From an uncultured Oscillospiraceae bacterium (GTDB taxonomy: Bacteria; Bacillota; Clostridia; Oscillospirales; Acutalibacteraceae): a stretch of 48,997 bases of DNA. Below, one piece after another: positions 38,812 through 48,681 of the stretch. How positions within the stretch are numbered: the first letter of the stretch is position 1; each line of letters starts with the position of its first letter. Where the stretch lies: positions 1-48,997 of the forward strand of contig UQRL01000016.1 of the NCBI GenBank assembly GCA_900543555.1, read 5' to 3'. Both the position numbers and the translations under genes were made by a program. The notes below the pieces were generated by a model, which was given only the letters and a program-made list of their open reading frames with translations, did not search any database and had not been told where the DNA came from.

Positions 38812-41800
38812 CTACCGCCGCAGCTTGGGCAGCAGGATGACCACTGCCAGCCAGAACAGCTGGAACAAAAACAGGATCAGGGAGGAGAGCTGGCCCATGG
38901 CCCCAAAGCAGGCCAGGAAAGCCACCAGCACAAAGCACAGCACTACGGCGGCCGTCTGGATGGCCACCACCATGCCGGCGGTGCGCCGCTCTTCCACGCA
39001 GGCGGAGATCACGTTCATCATGGATTCCATGCGGCCCTTGGTGGCAACCAGGGCGTCGGCCCGGGGAATCTCGTTTTTCACCAGCTTTTGATATTCGCTG
39101 CCCAGGCGGCTGTCCAGAACACCCACAGAGGCGGTGTCGATGCCGAACAGGCGGGAGACCAGCTGGGGGGTGACGTTGGGGTCGGTGGTGCGCACGATGA
39201 CACTGACGCCGCTGTCCTCCAGCCGCTGCAGCTCGTTCTTCCGGCGGCGGTCGGCGGCGTAGGTCAGCACCAGCATGGCGCACACGGCCTCATCCACGCC
39301 AATGTAGATGACCTGCTGGTTGCCAGAGGCGTACTGGCTTTCCTCCTCCCGGGCGGGCACGGGCATGCGGTGGTTGATGAACAGGGCGCGGGCGCCCAGG
39401 GTGATGGTGCGGCCGTCCACCTTGCCCACAATGCCGCCGCCGTCCTCATAGGTAAAGCCCTCCACCTTGGGCAGGGCGTCCTCGTTTTCGCTGATGACTT
39501 GGTCAAACACGCCGGAAAGGGGGCCGCCCACTTCCCGCATCAGGGCAGAGGCCGCCATAATGGCGTCCTCCGCGGCAGCCCGGCTGCCAAAGGTGCGGAT
39601 GCCCTCCAGCACCACAGTGCCCCGGGGGAACAGATCCTCCGCGTCCACCAGCACAGCGTTGACATTGCCCAGCTGCTCTACCCCTTCATAGCCCACCACC
39701 ATGGCGCCGGCCCGGCGGGCAGTGCGGCACAGGCGGCTGACGGGCAGGTTTACCGCAAGCATGTTAGAGACCGCCACGCAGGCGCAGCTGGCCGCGGCAA
39801 AGGCGCTGATGGCCGTGGGCACGCTGCGGGTGATGAGAAGGGTGGCAATGCACAGCACCAGGCTGGCAAGAAGCCCAATGGGCGCCAGCAGCTGAGAGGA
39901 GGACTCTGACGGGTCGGGCCGGTAAGAGAGCTCTAAGAACCGCTTTAAGAAGCCGGTGCGGCACTGGTAGGCGATGACAGGGGTCTCAGCCACGCAGTCC
40001 TTGGCCATTTTCAAGGCGGTGTTGTGGTCGCTGTACAGGCGCACGCTGTATTTCTGCTCCCGAGAGGTGACAAACCGGAAGTTGCTGTGAATGCGGCGGA
40101 TCATGGTCAACTTGCCAATGGAGTTGACAAAGAGGATGGCCGAAACCACCACGGCGTACAGGTGCAGCTCCCCGCGAGTCAGCTCGGTGGGGAAGAACGC
40201 CGCCGCCACAGCCTGCAAGGCCACGGCGATGGCGGCCACGGCAGCGGCGCTGTCCGAATTGGCGTTAAAGGAGAACAGGGCCTTCAGGCCGTTGGCAATG
40301 GTGCGGTAGCACACCCCTGCCGCCACCGCCAGGAACACTAAGGTCAGCACCACATAGGCCACCGGAAGGGAGCCCAGGTCCCCGCCCGCGCTGAACTGGC
40401 CGCCAAAGATCAGGTTGACTACGGTTAAAAGCAGGGTACACACCCCGGTGATGGCCATGCGCAGGGTCAGCTCCCGCATCTCGCCCCGCAGCTCGTGGGA
40501 GATGGATTTGGCGTCCTCGGGGCCGGTGTAATCGTCGATGGCCTCGCCGGTGTCCCCATCGGGGATGGGGGGCTCGGGCTCGTGGGCGCTTTCCAGCTTC
40601 TTGTTGCGCACCCGCCGCTTGGGCGCGGCCTTGCGCTCTTCCCGCTCCATCTGCTGCCGCAGCTCCTCCGATTCAGAGAGCAGGGCGCTTTGCAGCACAT
40701 CCGTGTGCAGGATGTGGGTGGGAATGCCCCGGGGCCGGTACTCGAAGATGCTGTGCACCTGGGGCGGCTCGGAGAGCTTGGGCCGGCGGATGACCGTGGT
40801 CTGCTCTTCCGCCGCCGGGGCGGCCGGCTCCTGGACAGGCGCGGAGGGCGTCTGCGCTGGCTGGGCGGGCTCCTCCATAGCGGCGCCGGAGGAGATCTCC
40901 TGGAACGCGGGCGCCTCCTCCTGGGCAGGTACTTCCTCCTGGACGGGTGCTTCCTCCTGAACGGGCGCCTCCTCCTGGGCAGGCGTCTCCTCTGGGGGAA
41001 GGGTTTCCACCGGCTCCGGCGGCAGTTCCGCCGCAGGGGCCTGCTCATAGACGGGCTCCTGCGCCGGGGCGGGCTCCTCTTCCACAGGTTCCAGCGGCGC
41101 GCCGGAATCCAGCACCCGGCCGATGGCCTCGTCGGAGACGGGGGCCTCGCTGCCAATGCGCTGCAGCTCCACGGTGTCGTTGAGGACGTTGAGCTTAATC
41201 TCCATGGTCTGGTCCGAGGAGGTCTCCAGCATGGCCTTTTGGATGTCGGTCATGTCCTCCTGCAATCGCTTGCCGCCCTCCACGCCGATGCCGTGCTGCT
41301 TGGCGTAGGGGTCTGCGGCAAAGGAGGTGACGGGCATGGGGGCCACCACGCCGAACTCGCCAGCAATCTCCTCCTCGTCCACGCCGGCGGTCTGCACAGC
41401 CTCTGCCACGCGGCGGCGGCGCTCCCGCTGCAACCGCTGGAAGTTCTGCTCCACCTCTTGGTCGATGGCCTTTCGGGAGTCGTCAAACAAGGTCTTATAG
41501 GCCTCTTCCTCGCTGGTCAGCTCCCCGGCAGAGTCATAGCCCATGCGGTACTCGTCGATGGGCTTGAGCTGGATGCCGTAGTACAGGTCATCCTCGTTCT
41601 CGTCGTAATCGGGCACCCGCTTTTTCCGGCCGAACAGGCCCCGCTTTTTTTTCTTCTCTTTTTTCTCTTTTTTGCCCCGCTTGCCCTCCGCGTGGGCGGG
41701 CGGGTGCTCCTCCTGGGGAGGGACCTCCACCGTGCCGGTGGCAAAGTCGTTCAGGTCGGCGGTCTCCTCAGGCTGAGGGGGCGCGGGCTCCTGCCGGGGC

Positions 41801-41976
41801 GCGGCCGCTTGCCGGACGGGGGGCTGGCGGCCGCCCTGTTGCGCCAGGGGGTGGGGCTTGGGCTTCTGCTGGGGGGCAGCGGGGCGCGCCGCGCTCTGGG
41901 CGGCCTCCTGCTCCCGCTGGGCCCGCTGTTCCGCCAAAATATCCTCCAGGGTAAAATCCTTGTTATCCTGTGCCAT
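38812..41976 (-). CDS. Large membrane protein resembling a degenerate P-type ATPase with a long low-complexity N-terminus
   Basis: A 1,054-residue protein without a confident family name. Residues 1-490 are cytoplasmic and rich in Glu, Pro, Gln and Ala, with a basic stretch (98-120, KRGKKEKKEKKKKRG) and a six-residue repeat at 331-354. From 505 on there are hydrophobic helices at about 505-524, 537-557, 576-596, 604-622, 695-717 and 722-742, and two at the end (1000-1024, 1028-1049). The block after helix 742, RTARRAGAMVVGYEGVEQLG then NAVLVDAEDLF (773-783), aligns by eye with the region around DKTGT in heavy-metal P-type ATPases. LGARALF (860) and VIVRTTDPN (926-934) match the GxxxxM and TGDN positions. 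Catalytic residues other than Asp778 are replaced. ATG 41976 follows AAGGAGG. Confidence 0.72.
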   Translation of the reverse strand: MAQDNKDFTLEDILAEQRAQREQEAAQSAARPAAPQQKPKPHPLAQQGGRQPPVRQAAAPRQEPAPPQPEETADLNDFATGTVEVPPQEEHPPAHAEGKRGKKEKKEKKKKRGLFGRKKRVPDYDENEDDLYYGIQLKPIDEYRMGYDSAGELTSEEEAYKTLFDDSRKAIDQEVEQNFQRLQRERRRRVAEAVQTAGVDEEEIAGEFGVVAPMPVTSFAADPYAKQHGIGVEGGKRLQEDMTDIQKAMLETSSDQTMEIKLNVLNDTVELQRIGSEAPVSDEAIGRVLDSGAPLEPVEEEPAPAQEPVYEQAPAAELPPEPVETLPPEETPAQEEAPVQEEAPVQEEVPAQEEAPAFQEISSGAAMEEPAQPAQTPSAPVQEPAAPAAEEQTTVIRRPKLSEPPQVHSIFEYRPRGIPTHILHTDVLQSALLSESEELRQQMEREERKAAPKRRVRNKKLESAHEPEPPIPDGDTGEAIDDYTGPEDAKSISHELRGEMRELTLRMAITGVCTLLLTVVNLIFGGQFSAGGDLGSLPVAYVVLTLVFLAVAAGVCYRTIANGLKALFSFNANSDSAAAVAAIAVALQAVAAAFFPTELTRGELHLYAVVVSAILFVNSIGKLTMIRRIHSNFRFVTSREQKYSVRLYSDHNTALKMAKDCVAETPVIAYQCRTGFLKRFLELSYRPDPSESSSQLLAPIGLLASLVLCIATLLITRSVPTAISAFAAASCACVAVSNMLAVNLPVSRLCRTARRAGAMVVGYEGVEQLGNVNAVLVDAEDLFPRGTVVLEGIRTFGSRAAAEDAIMAASALMREVGGPLSGVFDQVISENEDALPKVEGFTYEDGGGIVGKVDGRTITLGARALFINHRMPVPAREEESQYASGNQQVIYIGVDEAVCAMLVLTYAADRRRKNELQRLEDSGVSVIVRTTDPNVTPQLVSRLFGIDTASVGVLDSRLGSEYQKLVKNEIPRADALVATKGRMESMMNVISACVEERRTAGMVVAIQTAAVVLCFVLVAFLACFGAMGQLSSLILFLFQLFWLAVVILLPKLRR
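40915..40986 (-). repeat. In-frame 18-bp tandem repeat
   Basis: Four consecutive copies encode (T/A/V)P(A/V)QEE at residues 331-354 of the pseudo-P-type ATPase, followed by a degenerate APAFQE. It is a likely slippage site that can vary in copy number without breaking the frame. Confidence 0.75.
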
Positions 41977-41989
41977 ACGCATCCTCCTT

Positions 41990-42790
41990 TTACGGATTGA
42001 ACGCTTTTGTGCCGCTGCGCTGGCGGGCCACCTCATAGCAGAGGATGCCGGCCGCCACCGAAGCGTTCAGCGAGTTGATGTTTCCCTTTAAGGGCAGGGA
42101 CACGACGAAATCCGCCTTTTCCTTTACAAGGCGTCCCACGCCCCTGCCCTCCGAGCCAATCACCAGGGCCGTGGGCCCGGTGAAATCGGTCTGGCACCAG
42201 GGAGAGCCGTCCATGTCGGCGGCGTAGATCCAAAGGCCCCGGGCCTTCAGCTCCTCCAGCAGAGAGGGCAGGTTTCCCACCCGGGCCACGGGCAGGTATT
42301 CCACCGCCCCGGCAGAGGCCTTCCCCACGGCGTAGGTGAGGCCCACGCTGCGCCGCTTGGGGATGATGACCCCGTGTGCCCCGGCGCACTCTGCCGTGCG
42401 GAGGATGGCCCCCAGGTTGTGGGGGTCCTCCAGCTCGTCGCAGACGACGAAAAAGGGGGGCTCGTCTTTCTCTTGTGCCCGGTGGAACAGGTCCTCCACC
42501 GTGGCGTATTCCTTCACCGCGGCAACGGCCACCACCCCCTGGTGGTTGGCCCCGCCGCAAAGATAGTCCAGCTTTTTGGGGTCCGCCTCTTTGATGGCGG
42601 CGCCCGCCTCCTTGGCCTTTTTCACCAAGGCCTGCAGCGCGCCGCCGCGCTCTCCCCGCTGGACGTACAGGCTGTCGATGGCCCGTCCGGCCCGCAGGGC
42701 TTCGGCAATGGCGTTGCGCCCGGCAATGAGATCCGCGCCGCGGGGCCCCTGCTCGCGGGGGGCGCTGCGCTTTTCCCGGTTTTTCTCCAT
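41990..42790 (-). CDS. rlmB: 23S rRNA (guanosine-2'-O-)-methyltransferase, RlmB/TrmH family
   Basis: A 266-residue SPOUT methyltransferase that 2'-O-methylates 23S rRNA (G2251 in E. coli). The N-terminal substrate-binding domain begins LIAGRNAIAEALRAGR. The knotted domain carries LEDPHNLGAILRTAECAG, VIGSEGRGVGRLV and LPLKGNINSLNASVAAGI, the three TrmH motifs. ATG 42790 lies seven bases after GAGGTG; the in-frame ATG 42805 has no ribosome site. It precedes the P-type-like gene by 13 bp, so the two are probably co-transcribed. That neighbour has no evident link to rRNA modification. Confidence 0.92.
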   Translation of the reverse strand: MEKNREKRSAPREQGPRGADLIAGRNAIAEALRAGRAIDSLYVQRGERGGALQALVKKAKEAGAAIKEADPKKLDYLCGGANHQGVVAVAAVKEYATVEDLFHRAQEKDEPPFFVVCDELEDPHNLGAILRTAECAGAHGVIIPKRRSVGLTYAVGKASAGAVEYLPVARVGNLPSLLEELKARGLWIYAADMDGSPWCQTDFTGPTALVIGSEGRGVGRLVKEKADFVVSLPLKGNINSLNASVAAGILCYEVARQRSGTKAFNP

Positions 42791-43570
42791 AACGGAGCAC
42801 CTCATTTTCTAATGGCTTACTCGGTCTGCGCCGCCCCGAAGAGACCCGGGGCGGCCCGTGGGGCCGCGGGCTTTTCCGCAACCGGCATGGTTTTACCAAT
42901 TATACCACAGCTCCCCGGAAATCTCAAATAAAAATGCAGCCCCCATGCGGCTTTCTTCCCGTTTTTTCCCCGGGCCGCGGCAGGAATATCCGCTTTTCGG
43001 CATTTTTATCCATGAAATGTAAAAAAATTCTTTTTGCCTGGGTTTCTCCGCCCAGGTTTTCCACAGGCTTGCGGAAGGGGAACTTGTTTTTTCACGGAGA
43101 CTGTGGAAAACTGTGTGGAAACTGTGAAAAACCCCTTGTCCCAAGCCATTTATGACTTTCCACCGTTTTTTCCGGCGCTCTCGCTTATGTAAACAAAGGG
43201 CGGCTTCGTTCTAATTTGGAATAAAAAACGGTTTTTTTCTGATTCCGAAACAACCCCAAGATAAAGAGAGAAGAAGGAGAAGCCTTCCCCTATCTTGTGT
43301 CAATAGGAAAGGGGCAAATTTCTTTCCCACAGTTTGTCCACAGGGATTTAACATGCATTTCACCGGGAGGGGCCCCGGGTGAAAAGGGGCCCTGGAAAAA
43401 AGAAAAGGCTATGCTTTTCCCCGGTTTTGTGGTATACTAGCGGCAAAACGGTGGGTTTTCCAGCCTGTTTTCACAAATCTCCCGAAAAAGAAGGCAGATT
43501 TTCCCGAAAATCCCCGAATGAATATTTATGCAAGAATGTTGTCGAAACATGAGTTAAGGAGGACTTCGCC
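42791..43570. other. 780-bp non-coding region with hairpins and DnaA-box-like sites
   Basis: No ORF here looks coding. At the rlmB end, overlapping hairpins lie at 42830-42867. AT-rich sequence follows with an inverted repeat at about 43218-43246 and a nested hairpin CAAGATA...GAAGG-AGAAG-CCTTC...TATCTTG (43257-43297). Five sites are one or two bases from the DnaA box TTATCCACA: 43057, 43102, 43114, 43323 and 43334. A TGGTATACT extended -10 (43433-43438) may start the DUF6062 transcript. Confidence 0.6.
42830..42867 (-). promoter_or_regulatory. Mutually exclusive hairpins in the rlmB leader
   Basis: GCCGCCCC (42830-42837) can pair with GGGGCGGC (42848-42855), or GCGGCCC (42851-42857) with GGGCCGC (42861-42867); the two overlap and cannot coexist. 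They lie 40-80 bases upstream of the rlmB start. Attenuation is possible but there is no leader peptide or clear T-run on the minus strand. Confidence 0.35.
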
Positions 43571-44284
43571 ATGAGAGAAGATATTTGTTCCATCCCCGTA
43601 AACGACGTGTTTCTCCCCAAGGAGGGCTGCCCCTTCTGCCGCATGCGAGACATGCTGGAGGACCGCATGGCCACCTACATCACCGGCGCCGCCATGATGG
43701 AGCCGGACGTGCGGGTGGAGACCAACCGCCTGGGCTTTTGCACCGAGCACTTCAACCAGATCTTGGCCCGGGGCAGCCGGCTCTCTGTGGCGTTGATTTT
43801 GGAGAGCCTGCTGCAAACCGTGCACGACGAGGTGTTCCCCGCGGGGAAGGCCCAGCCCAAAAAGGCGGCTGCGGCGGTCCACAGCCGGGAGGAGCACTGC
43901 TTCGTCTGTGAGAACATCGAAAAGAACACGGCCCACCTGCTGGACAGCACCCTGAAGCTGTGGCAGACCGACGGGGAGTTCCGCCAGCTGTACAGCCAGC
44001 AGCCCTACATCTGCCTGCGCCATTACGGCCAGGTGCTGCAGGCGGCCGCCAAAATGCCCAAGAAGAATTTCGTCCTCTTCGAGGAGGTGACCACCGGGCT
44101 GGCCAAACGCTATTTGGAGGAGCTGAACGCCGACGTGACCCACTTCTGCCGCATGTTCGACTACCGCAACGCCGGAGGGGACTGGGGCAACTCCAAGGAC
44201 TCCATCGAGCGGGCCATCCGCTACCTCACCTCTCGGGAGCCGGAAAACCGCCAGAAGGCCGACGAGAAGAACCGGGCCTTTTAA
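43571..44284 (+). CDS. DUF6062 family protein
   Basis: A 237-residue uncharacterised protein common in clostridia. The N-terminus has CPFC (Cys20, Cys23) shortly after a short conserved start (ICSIPVNDVF). A second pair HCFVC lies near 113-118, and single cysteines occur at LGFCTEHF and ICLRHYG. The pattern suggests two metal- or cluster-binding sites, each of CxxC plus C...H type. ATG 43571 follows AAGGAGG by eight bases. It is 15 bp ahead of the DNA glycosylase gene, so they share a transcript. No reaction is known. Confidence 0.85.
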   Translation: MREDICSIPVNDVFLPKEGCPFCRMRDMLEDRMATYITGAAMMEPDVRVETNRLGFCTEHFNQILARGSRLSVALILESLLQTVHDEVFPAGKAQPKKAAAAVHSREEHCFVCENIEKNTAHLLDSTLKLWQTDGEFRQLYSQQPYICLRHYGQVLQAAAKMPKKNFVLFEEVTTGLAKRYLEELNADVTHFCRMFDYRNAGGDWGNSKDSIERAIRYLTSREPENRQKADEKNRAF

Positions 44285-44299
44285 GGGGGCGGCGGCCGG

Positions 44300-45184
44300 A
44301 TGAAAGAAGAAAAAGAGGGCGCCTGTCCCGGGGGGATACGCGCCCCTTACCCCTTTGACGCGGCGGAGACCCTGGACTGCGGCCAGGCCTTCCGCTGGGC
44401 GGAGCTGCCCGCAGAGGCGGGGGCCAGCCTGTGGGAGGGCGTGGCCTTTGGAAAATACCTGCGGGTGGAGCAGCGGGGGCAGCAGGTGTGGCTGCACTGC
44501 TCCCCGGAGGACTATGAACATACCTGGCGGGCCTACTTCGATTTGGGCGAGGATTACGCCCCCAAGCGGGAGGTCCTGGCCGCCATGAGCCCCGCTTTGG
44601 CCGAGGCCGCCGCCTTTGCCCCGGGCATCCGCATCCTGCGCCAGGAGCCCTGGGAGGCCTTGTGCTCCTTCATCATCTCCCAGAACAACCACATCCCCCG
44701 CATCAAGGGGATTATAGAGCGGCTGTGCCAGCGGCTGGGGGCGGAGCTCCCCGGCACGGGCTGGCACGCCTTTCCCACAGCGGAGCGCCTGGCCGCCTGC
44801 TCCTTGGAGGATTTGGCGCCCCTGCGGGCGGGGTTCCGGGCCAAGTACCTGCTGGACGCCGCCCGGAAGGTGGCCTCCGGTCAGGTGGACCTGGCCCGGG
44901 TGGCCGCCGCCCCCGTGGAGGAGGGCCGCCGGGAGCTGCAAACCATCTTCGGCGTGGGGCCCAAGGTGGCGGAGTGCGCTTTGCTGTACGGCTTCCACAA
45001 GACGGAGTGCTTCCCCATGGACGTGTGGATGAAGCGGGCCATGGCCACCCTGCTGCCGGGGCGCAGGCCGGAGGAATTTGGGGAGAACGCGGGCCTGGCC
45101 CAGCAGTACCTGTTCCACTACAGCCGCTTGCACCCGGAGCTGTTTGCGGAAAAGGCGGCGCACCCGCCAGCCAACAGGAGGTGA
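44300..45184 (+). CDS. 8-oxoguanine DNA glycosylase, OGG1-type
   Basis: A 294-residue HhH-GPD glycosylase/AP lyase that removes oxidised guanine from DNA. The N-terminal OGG_N domain starts at about residue 17 (FDAAETLDCGQAFRW). SFIISQNNHIPRIKGIIERL near 120-139 is the conserved DNA-contact helix. The catalytic Lys lies in the GFRAKYLLDAA segment near 180. The helix-hairpin-helix is FGVGPKVAECALLYGF, and the catalytic Asp is in FPMDVWMKR near 238. Length is normal. It lies between DUF6062 and hemW with four bases to the next start. An oxidative-damage enzyme beside a heme-chaperone gene may be coincidental. Confidence 0.92.
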   Translation: MKEEKEGACPGGIRAPYPFDAAETLDCGQAFRWAELPAEAGASLWEGVAFGKYLRVEQRGQQVWLHCSPEDYEHTWRAYFDLGEDYAPKREVLAAMSPALAEAAAFAPGIRILRQEPWEALCSFIISQNNHIPRIKGIIERLCQRLGAELPGTGWHAFPTAERLAACSLEDLAPLRAGFRAKYLLDAARKVASGQVDLARVAAAPVEEGRRELQTIFGVGPKVAECALLYGFHKTECFPMDVWMKRAMATLLPGRRPEEFGENAGLAQQYLFHYSRLHPELFAEKAAHPPANRR

Positions 45185-45188
45185 AAGG

Positions 45189-46298
45189 ATGCTGGGCTTT
45201 TATATACACGTGCCCTTCTGCCACGGCAAATGCCCTTACTGCGATTTCTACTCCCGCCCTGACTCTGCCGGGGGGATGGACGCCTACGTCTCCGCGGTGA
45301 TAGCCGCCCTCGCCCCCTGGCGGGAGAGGCTGGCGGGCCGGGAGCTGGCCACCGTCTACTTTGGGGGCGGCACCCCCAGCCTGCTGGGGGCCCGGAGGCT
45401 GGGGGCCATTCTGGACGCGGTGAGGGAGGGCTTCTCCTTAGCCCCCGGGGCGGAAATCACCTTGGAGGCCAACCCCACCCATGTGGACCGGGCCTTTTTT
45501 GAGGGGGTGCGCCAGGCGGGTTTCAACCGGCTTTCCATGGGCTTGCAGTCCGCCAATGGGGAAGAGCTGCGCTTTCTGGGCCGGGCCCACTCTCCACAGC
45601 AGGCTGCCCAGGCTGTGGAAAACGCCCGGGCCGGGGGTTTTGAAAACATCTCCCTGGACCTGATGCTGGGCCTGCCCGGGGGCAGCCGGGAGAAGCTGGG
45701 GCGCTCCATCGCCTTTGCCGCTTCCCTGGGGGTGGAGCACATTTCCTCTTACATTTTAAAAGTGGAGCCGGGCACGCCCTTCGCCGCCCGGGGGGTGCAG
45801 GTGCCCGACGAGGACGACACCGCGGAGCAGTACCTTTTCGCCGTGGAGGAGCTGGCCCGGCGGGGCTATGGGCAGTATGAGATCAGCAACTTTGCCCGCC
45901 CCGGCAAGGAGAGCCGCCACAACCTGCTGTACTGGCGGGGGGAGGAGTACCTGGGCTTCGGGCCGGGGGCCCACTCCTTTTTTGAGGGGCGGCGGTTTTA
46001 CTATCCCCGGGACTTGGAGGGCTTCCTCCAGGGAAATTCCCCCGCAGAGGACGGCACGGGCGGGGACTTTGGAGAGTTCGCCATGCTGAACCTGCGCCTG
46101 ACCCGTGGCCTGCGCCGGGGAGACTGCCTCTCTCGCTTTGGGGCAGAGGGCGGGGCCCTGTTTGACGAGGCCCTGGAAAACGCCCGGCACTGCCCGCCCC
46201 AGCTGCTGCGGGCGGACGGGGAAGCCATTTCCTTCACCCCAGAGGGGTTCTTGGTCTCCAACGCCCTGTTGGTGAAGCTGCTGGGGGAGGAATTGTAG
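45189..46298 (+). CDS. hemW: Heme chaperone HemW (radical SAM, coproporphyrinogen oxidase-like)
   Basis: A 369-residue radical SAM protein. GFYIHVPFCHGKCPYCDFYS supplies the CxxxCxxC cluster ligands (Cys11, Cys15, Cys18). Next come VYFGGGTPSLL, the Glu of EITLEANPTH, and SMGLQSANGEELRFLGRAHS. True oxygen-independent coproporphyrinogen oxidase HemN has a longer N-terminus; this start right before the cluster motif is the HemW pattern. HemW binds heme and delivers it to apoproteins. ATG 45189 follows GGAGGTGAAAGG. The HemW C-terminal domain is present (HNLLYWRGEEYLGFGPGAHSF). An inverted-repeat element begins 18 bases after its stop. Confidence 0.92.
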   Translation: MLGFYIHVPFCHGKCPYCDFYSRPDSAGGMDAYVSAVIAALAPWRERLAGRELATVYFGGGTPSLLGARRLGAILDAVREGFSLAPGAEITLEANPTHVDRAFFEGVRQAGFNRLSMGLQSANGEELRFLGRAHSPQQAAQAVENARAGGFENISLDLMLGLPGGSREKLGRSIAFAASLGVEHISSYILKVEPGTPFAARGVQVPDEDDTAEQYLFAVEELARRGYGQYEISNFARPGKESRHNLLYWRGEEYLGFGPGAHSFFEGRRFYYPRDLEGFLQGNSPAEDGTGGDFGEFAMLNLRLTRGLRRGDCLSRFGAEGGALFDEALENARHCPPQLLRADGEAISFTPEGFLVSNALLVKLLGEEL

Positions 46299-46434
46299 CG
46301 GGGGTTGCACCCCAGGCAAGCCGCCTTCTTGCGTTCCGCAAGGGCGGGGCCCTCCGCGCAAGTTGGGTGGAGACAAGTAAAGTTTTCGCTCAAGCCTTTT
46401 TCAAAAGGCTTGCGAGGTGTGGAGCAGAGCTCCA

Positions 46435-46567
46435 CGACCTTGACCTTGCGGCGCAGCCGTAAAAAAACCAGGGACATTGTCATACCAGGCGCAGCCTGTA
46501 AACAATGGCCCGGACGGATAACAGGGATGAAAAAAGGACATCCAAGTTTTGGCTTGGATGTCCTTTT
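46435..46567 (+). repeat. Conserved core of the intergenic element, copy B
   Basis: About 133 bp, closely similar to 36086-36223. The central stem is GGGACATTGT (46471-46480) with ACAATGGCCC (46502-46511), one pair lost relative to copy A. The inner CAGGC-GCA-GCCTG loop is identical in both. Confidence 0.8.
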
Positions 46568-46569
46568 GT
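46530..46569 (+). terminator. Terminator in element copy B
   Basis: AAAAAAGGACATCCAAG pairs perfectly with CTTGGATGTCCTTTT around a TTTTGG loop, followed by GTTATTTG. It should end the DUF6062/glycosylase/hemW transcript. Confidence 0.85.
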
Positions 46570-46798
46570 TATTTGCGTAAAAAGGCCGGAGCGCAAGCCT
46601 ATCGCCCTTGCGGGCGCGTGCGGCTTTCGCTCCTGGGTTTTTCGTAGGGCTGCGCCGGTTTAAGGCCGTAAGGCTCCGCCGTACCAACCGCAGCTTTTGA
46701 AAAAGCTGGCAAAACTTTTAATTGTCTCCACCCAACTTACGCGGAGAAATCCGCCCTTGCCGAAGGCAAGAAGGCGGCTTGTCCAGTCCGGTCACGGA

Positions 46799-48601
<1,803 letters not shown>

Positions 48602-48681
48602 GCAAACACTCCTAGATAAAGCGTAAATCGTCTTGAGGATGTAATACCTTATTATAGCAGAAAACGCGGGAAAAGGAAAGC

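Larger units (their letters stand above)
46317..46781. repeat. 465-bp inverted-repeat intergenic element, copy B
   Basis: It occupies the gap between convergent hemW and lepA. Terminal arms of about 95 bp (46317-46412 and, inverted, 46691-46781) begin CAAGCCGCCTTCTTGC and share GGCAAGGGCGG-like, CTCCGCG, AAGTTGGGTGGAGACAA and AAAGTTTT segments. Each ends in a palindrome: CAAGCCTTTT-TC-AAAAGGCTTG (46391-46412) or CAGCTTTT-GA-AAAAGCTG (46691-46708). Inside are GTGGAGC-AGA-GCTCCAC, the conserved core and a GGAGCG...CGCTCC inverted repeat (46588-46633). No transposase-like ORF is present. Confidence 0.82.

Noticed and set aside
42901..43560. Chromosomal replication origin
   Set aside because: No dnaA, dnaN, gidA or rpmH nearby and no canonical TTATCCACA; only near-matches. 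Kept as a DnaA-box-like cluster only.
45189..46298. Oxygen-independent coproporphyrinogen oxidase HemN
   Set aside because: The protein begins directly at the CxxxCxxC motif and lacks the longer N-terminal region of HemN. HemW fits length and motifs.
35967..46781. Insertion sequences at the two inverted-repeat elements
   Set aside because: No transposase ORF and no clear target duplications were seen, so they are described as non-coding repeat elements.
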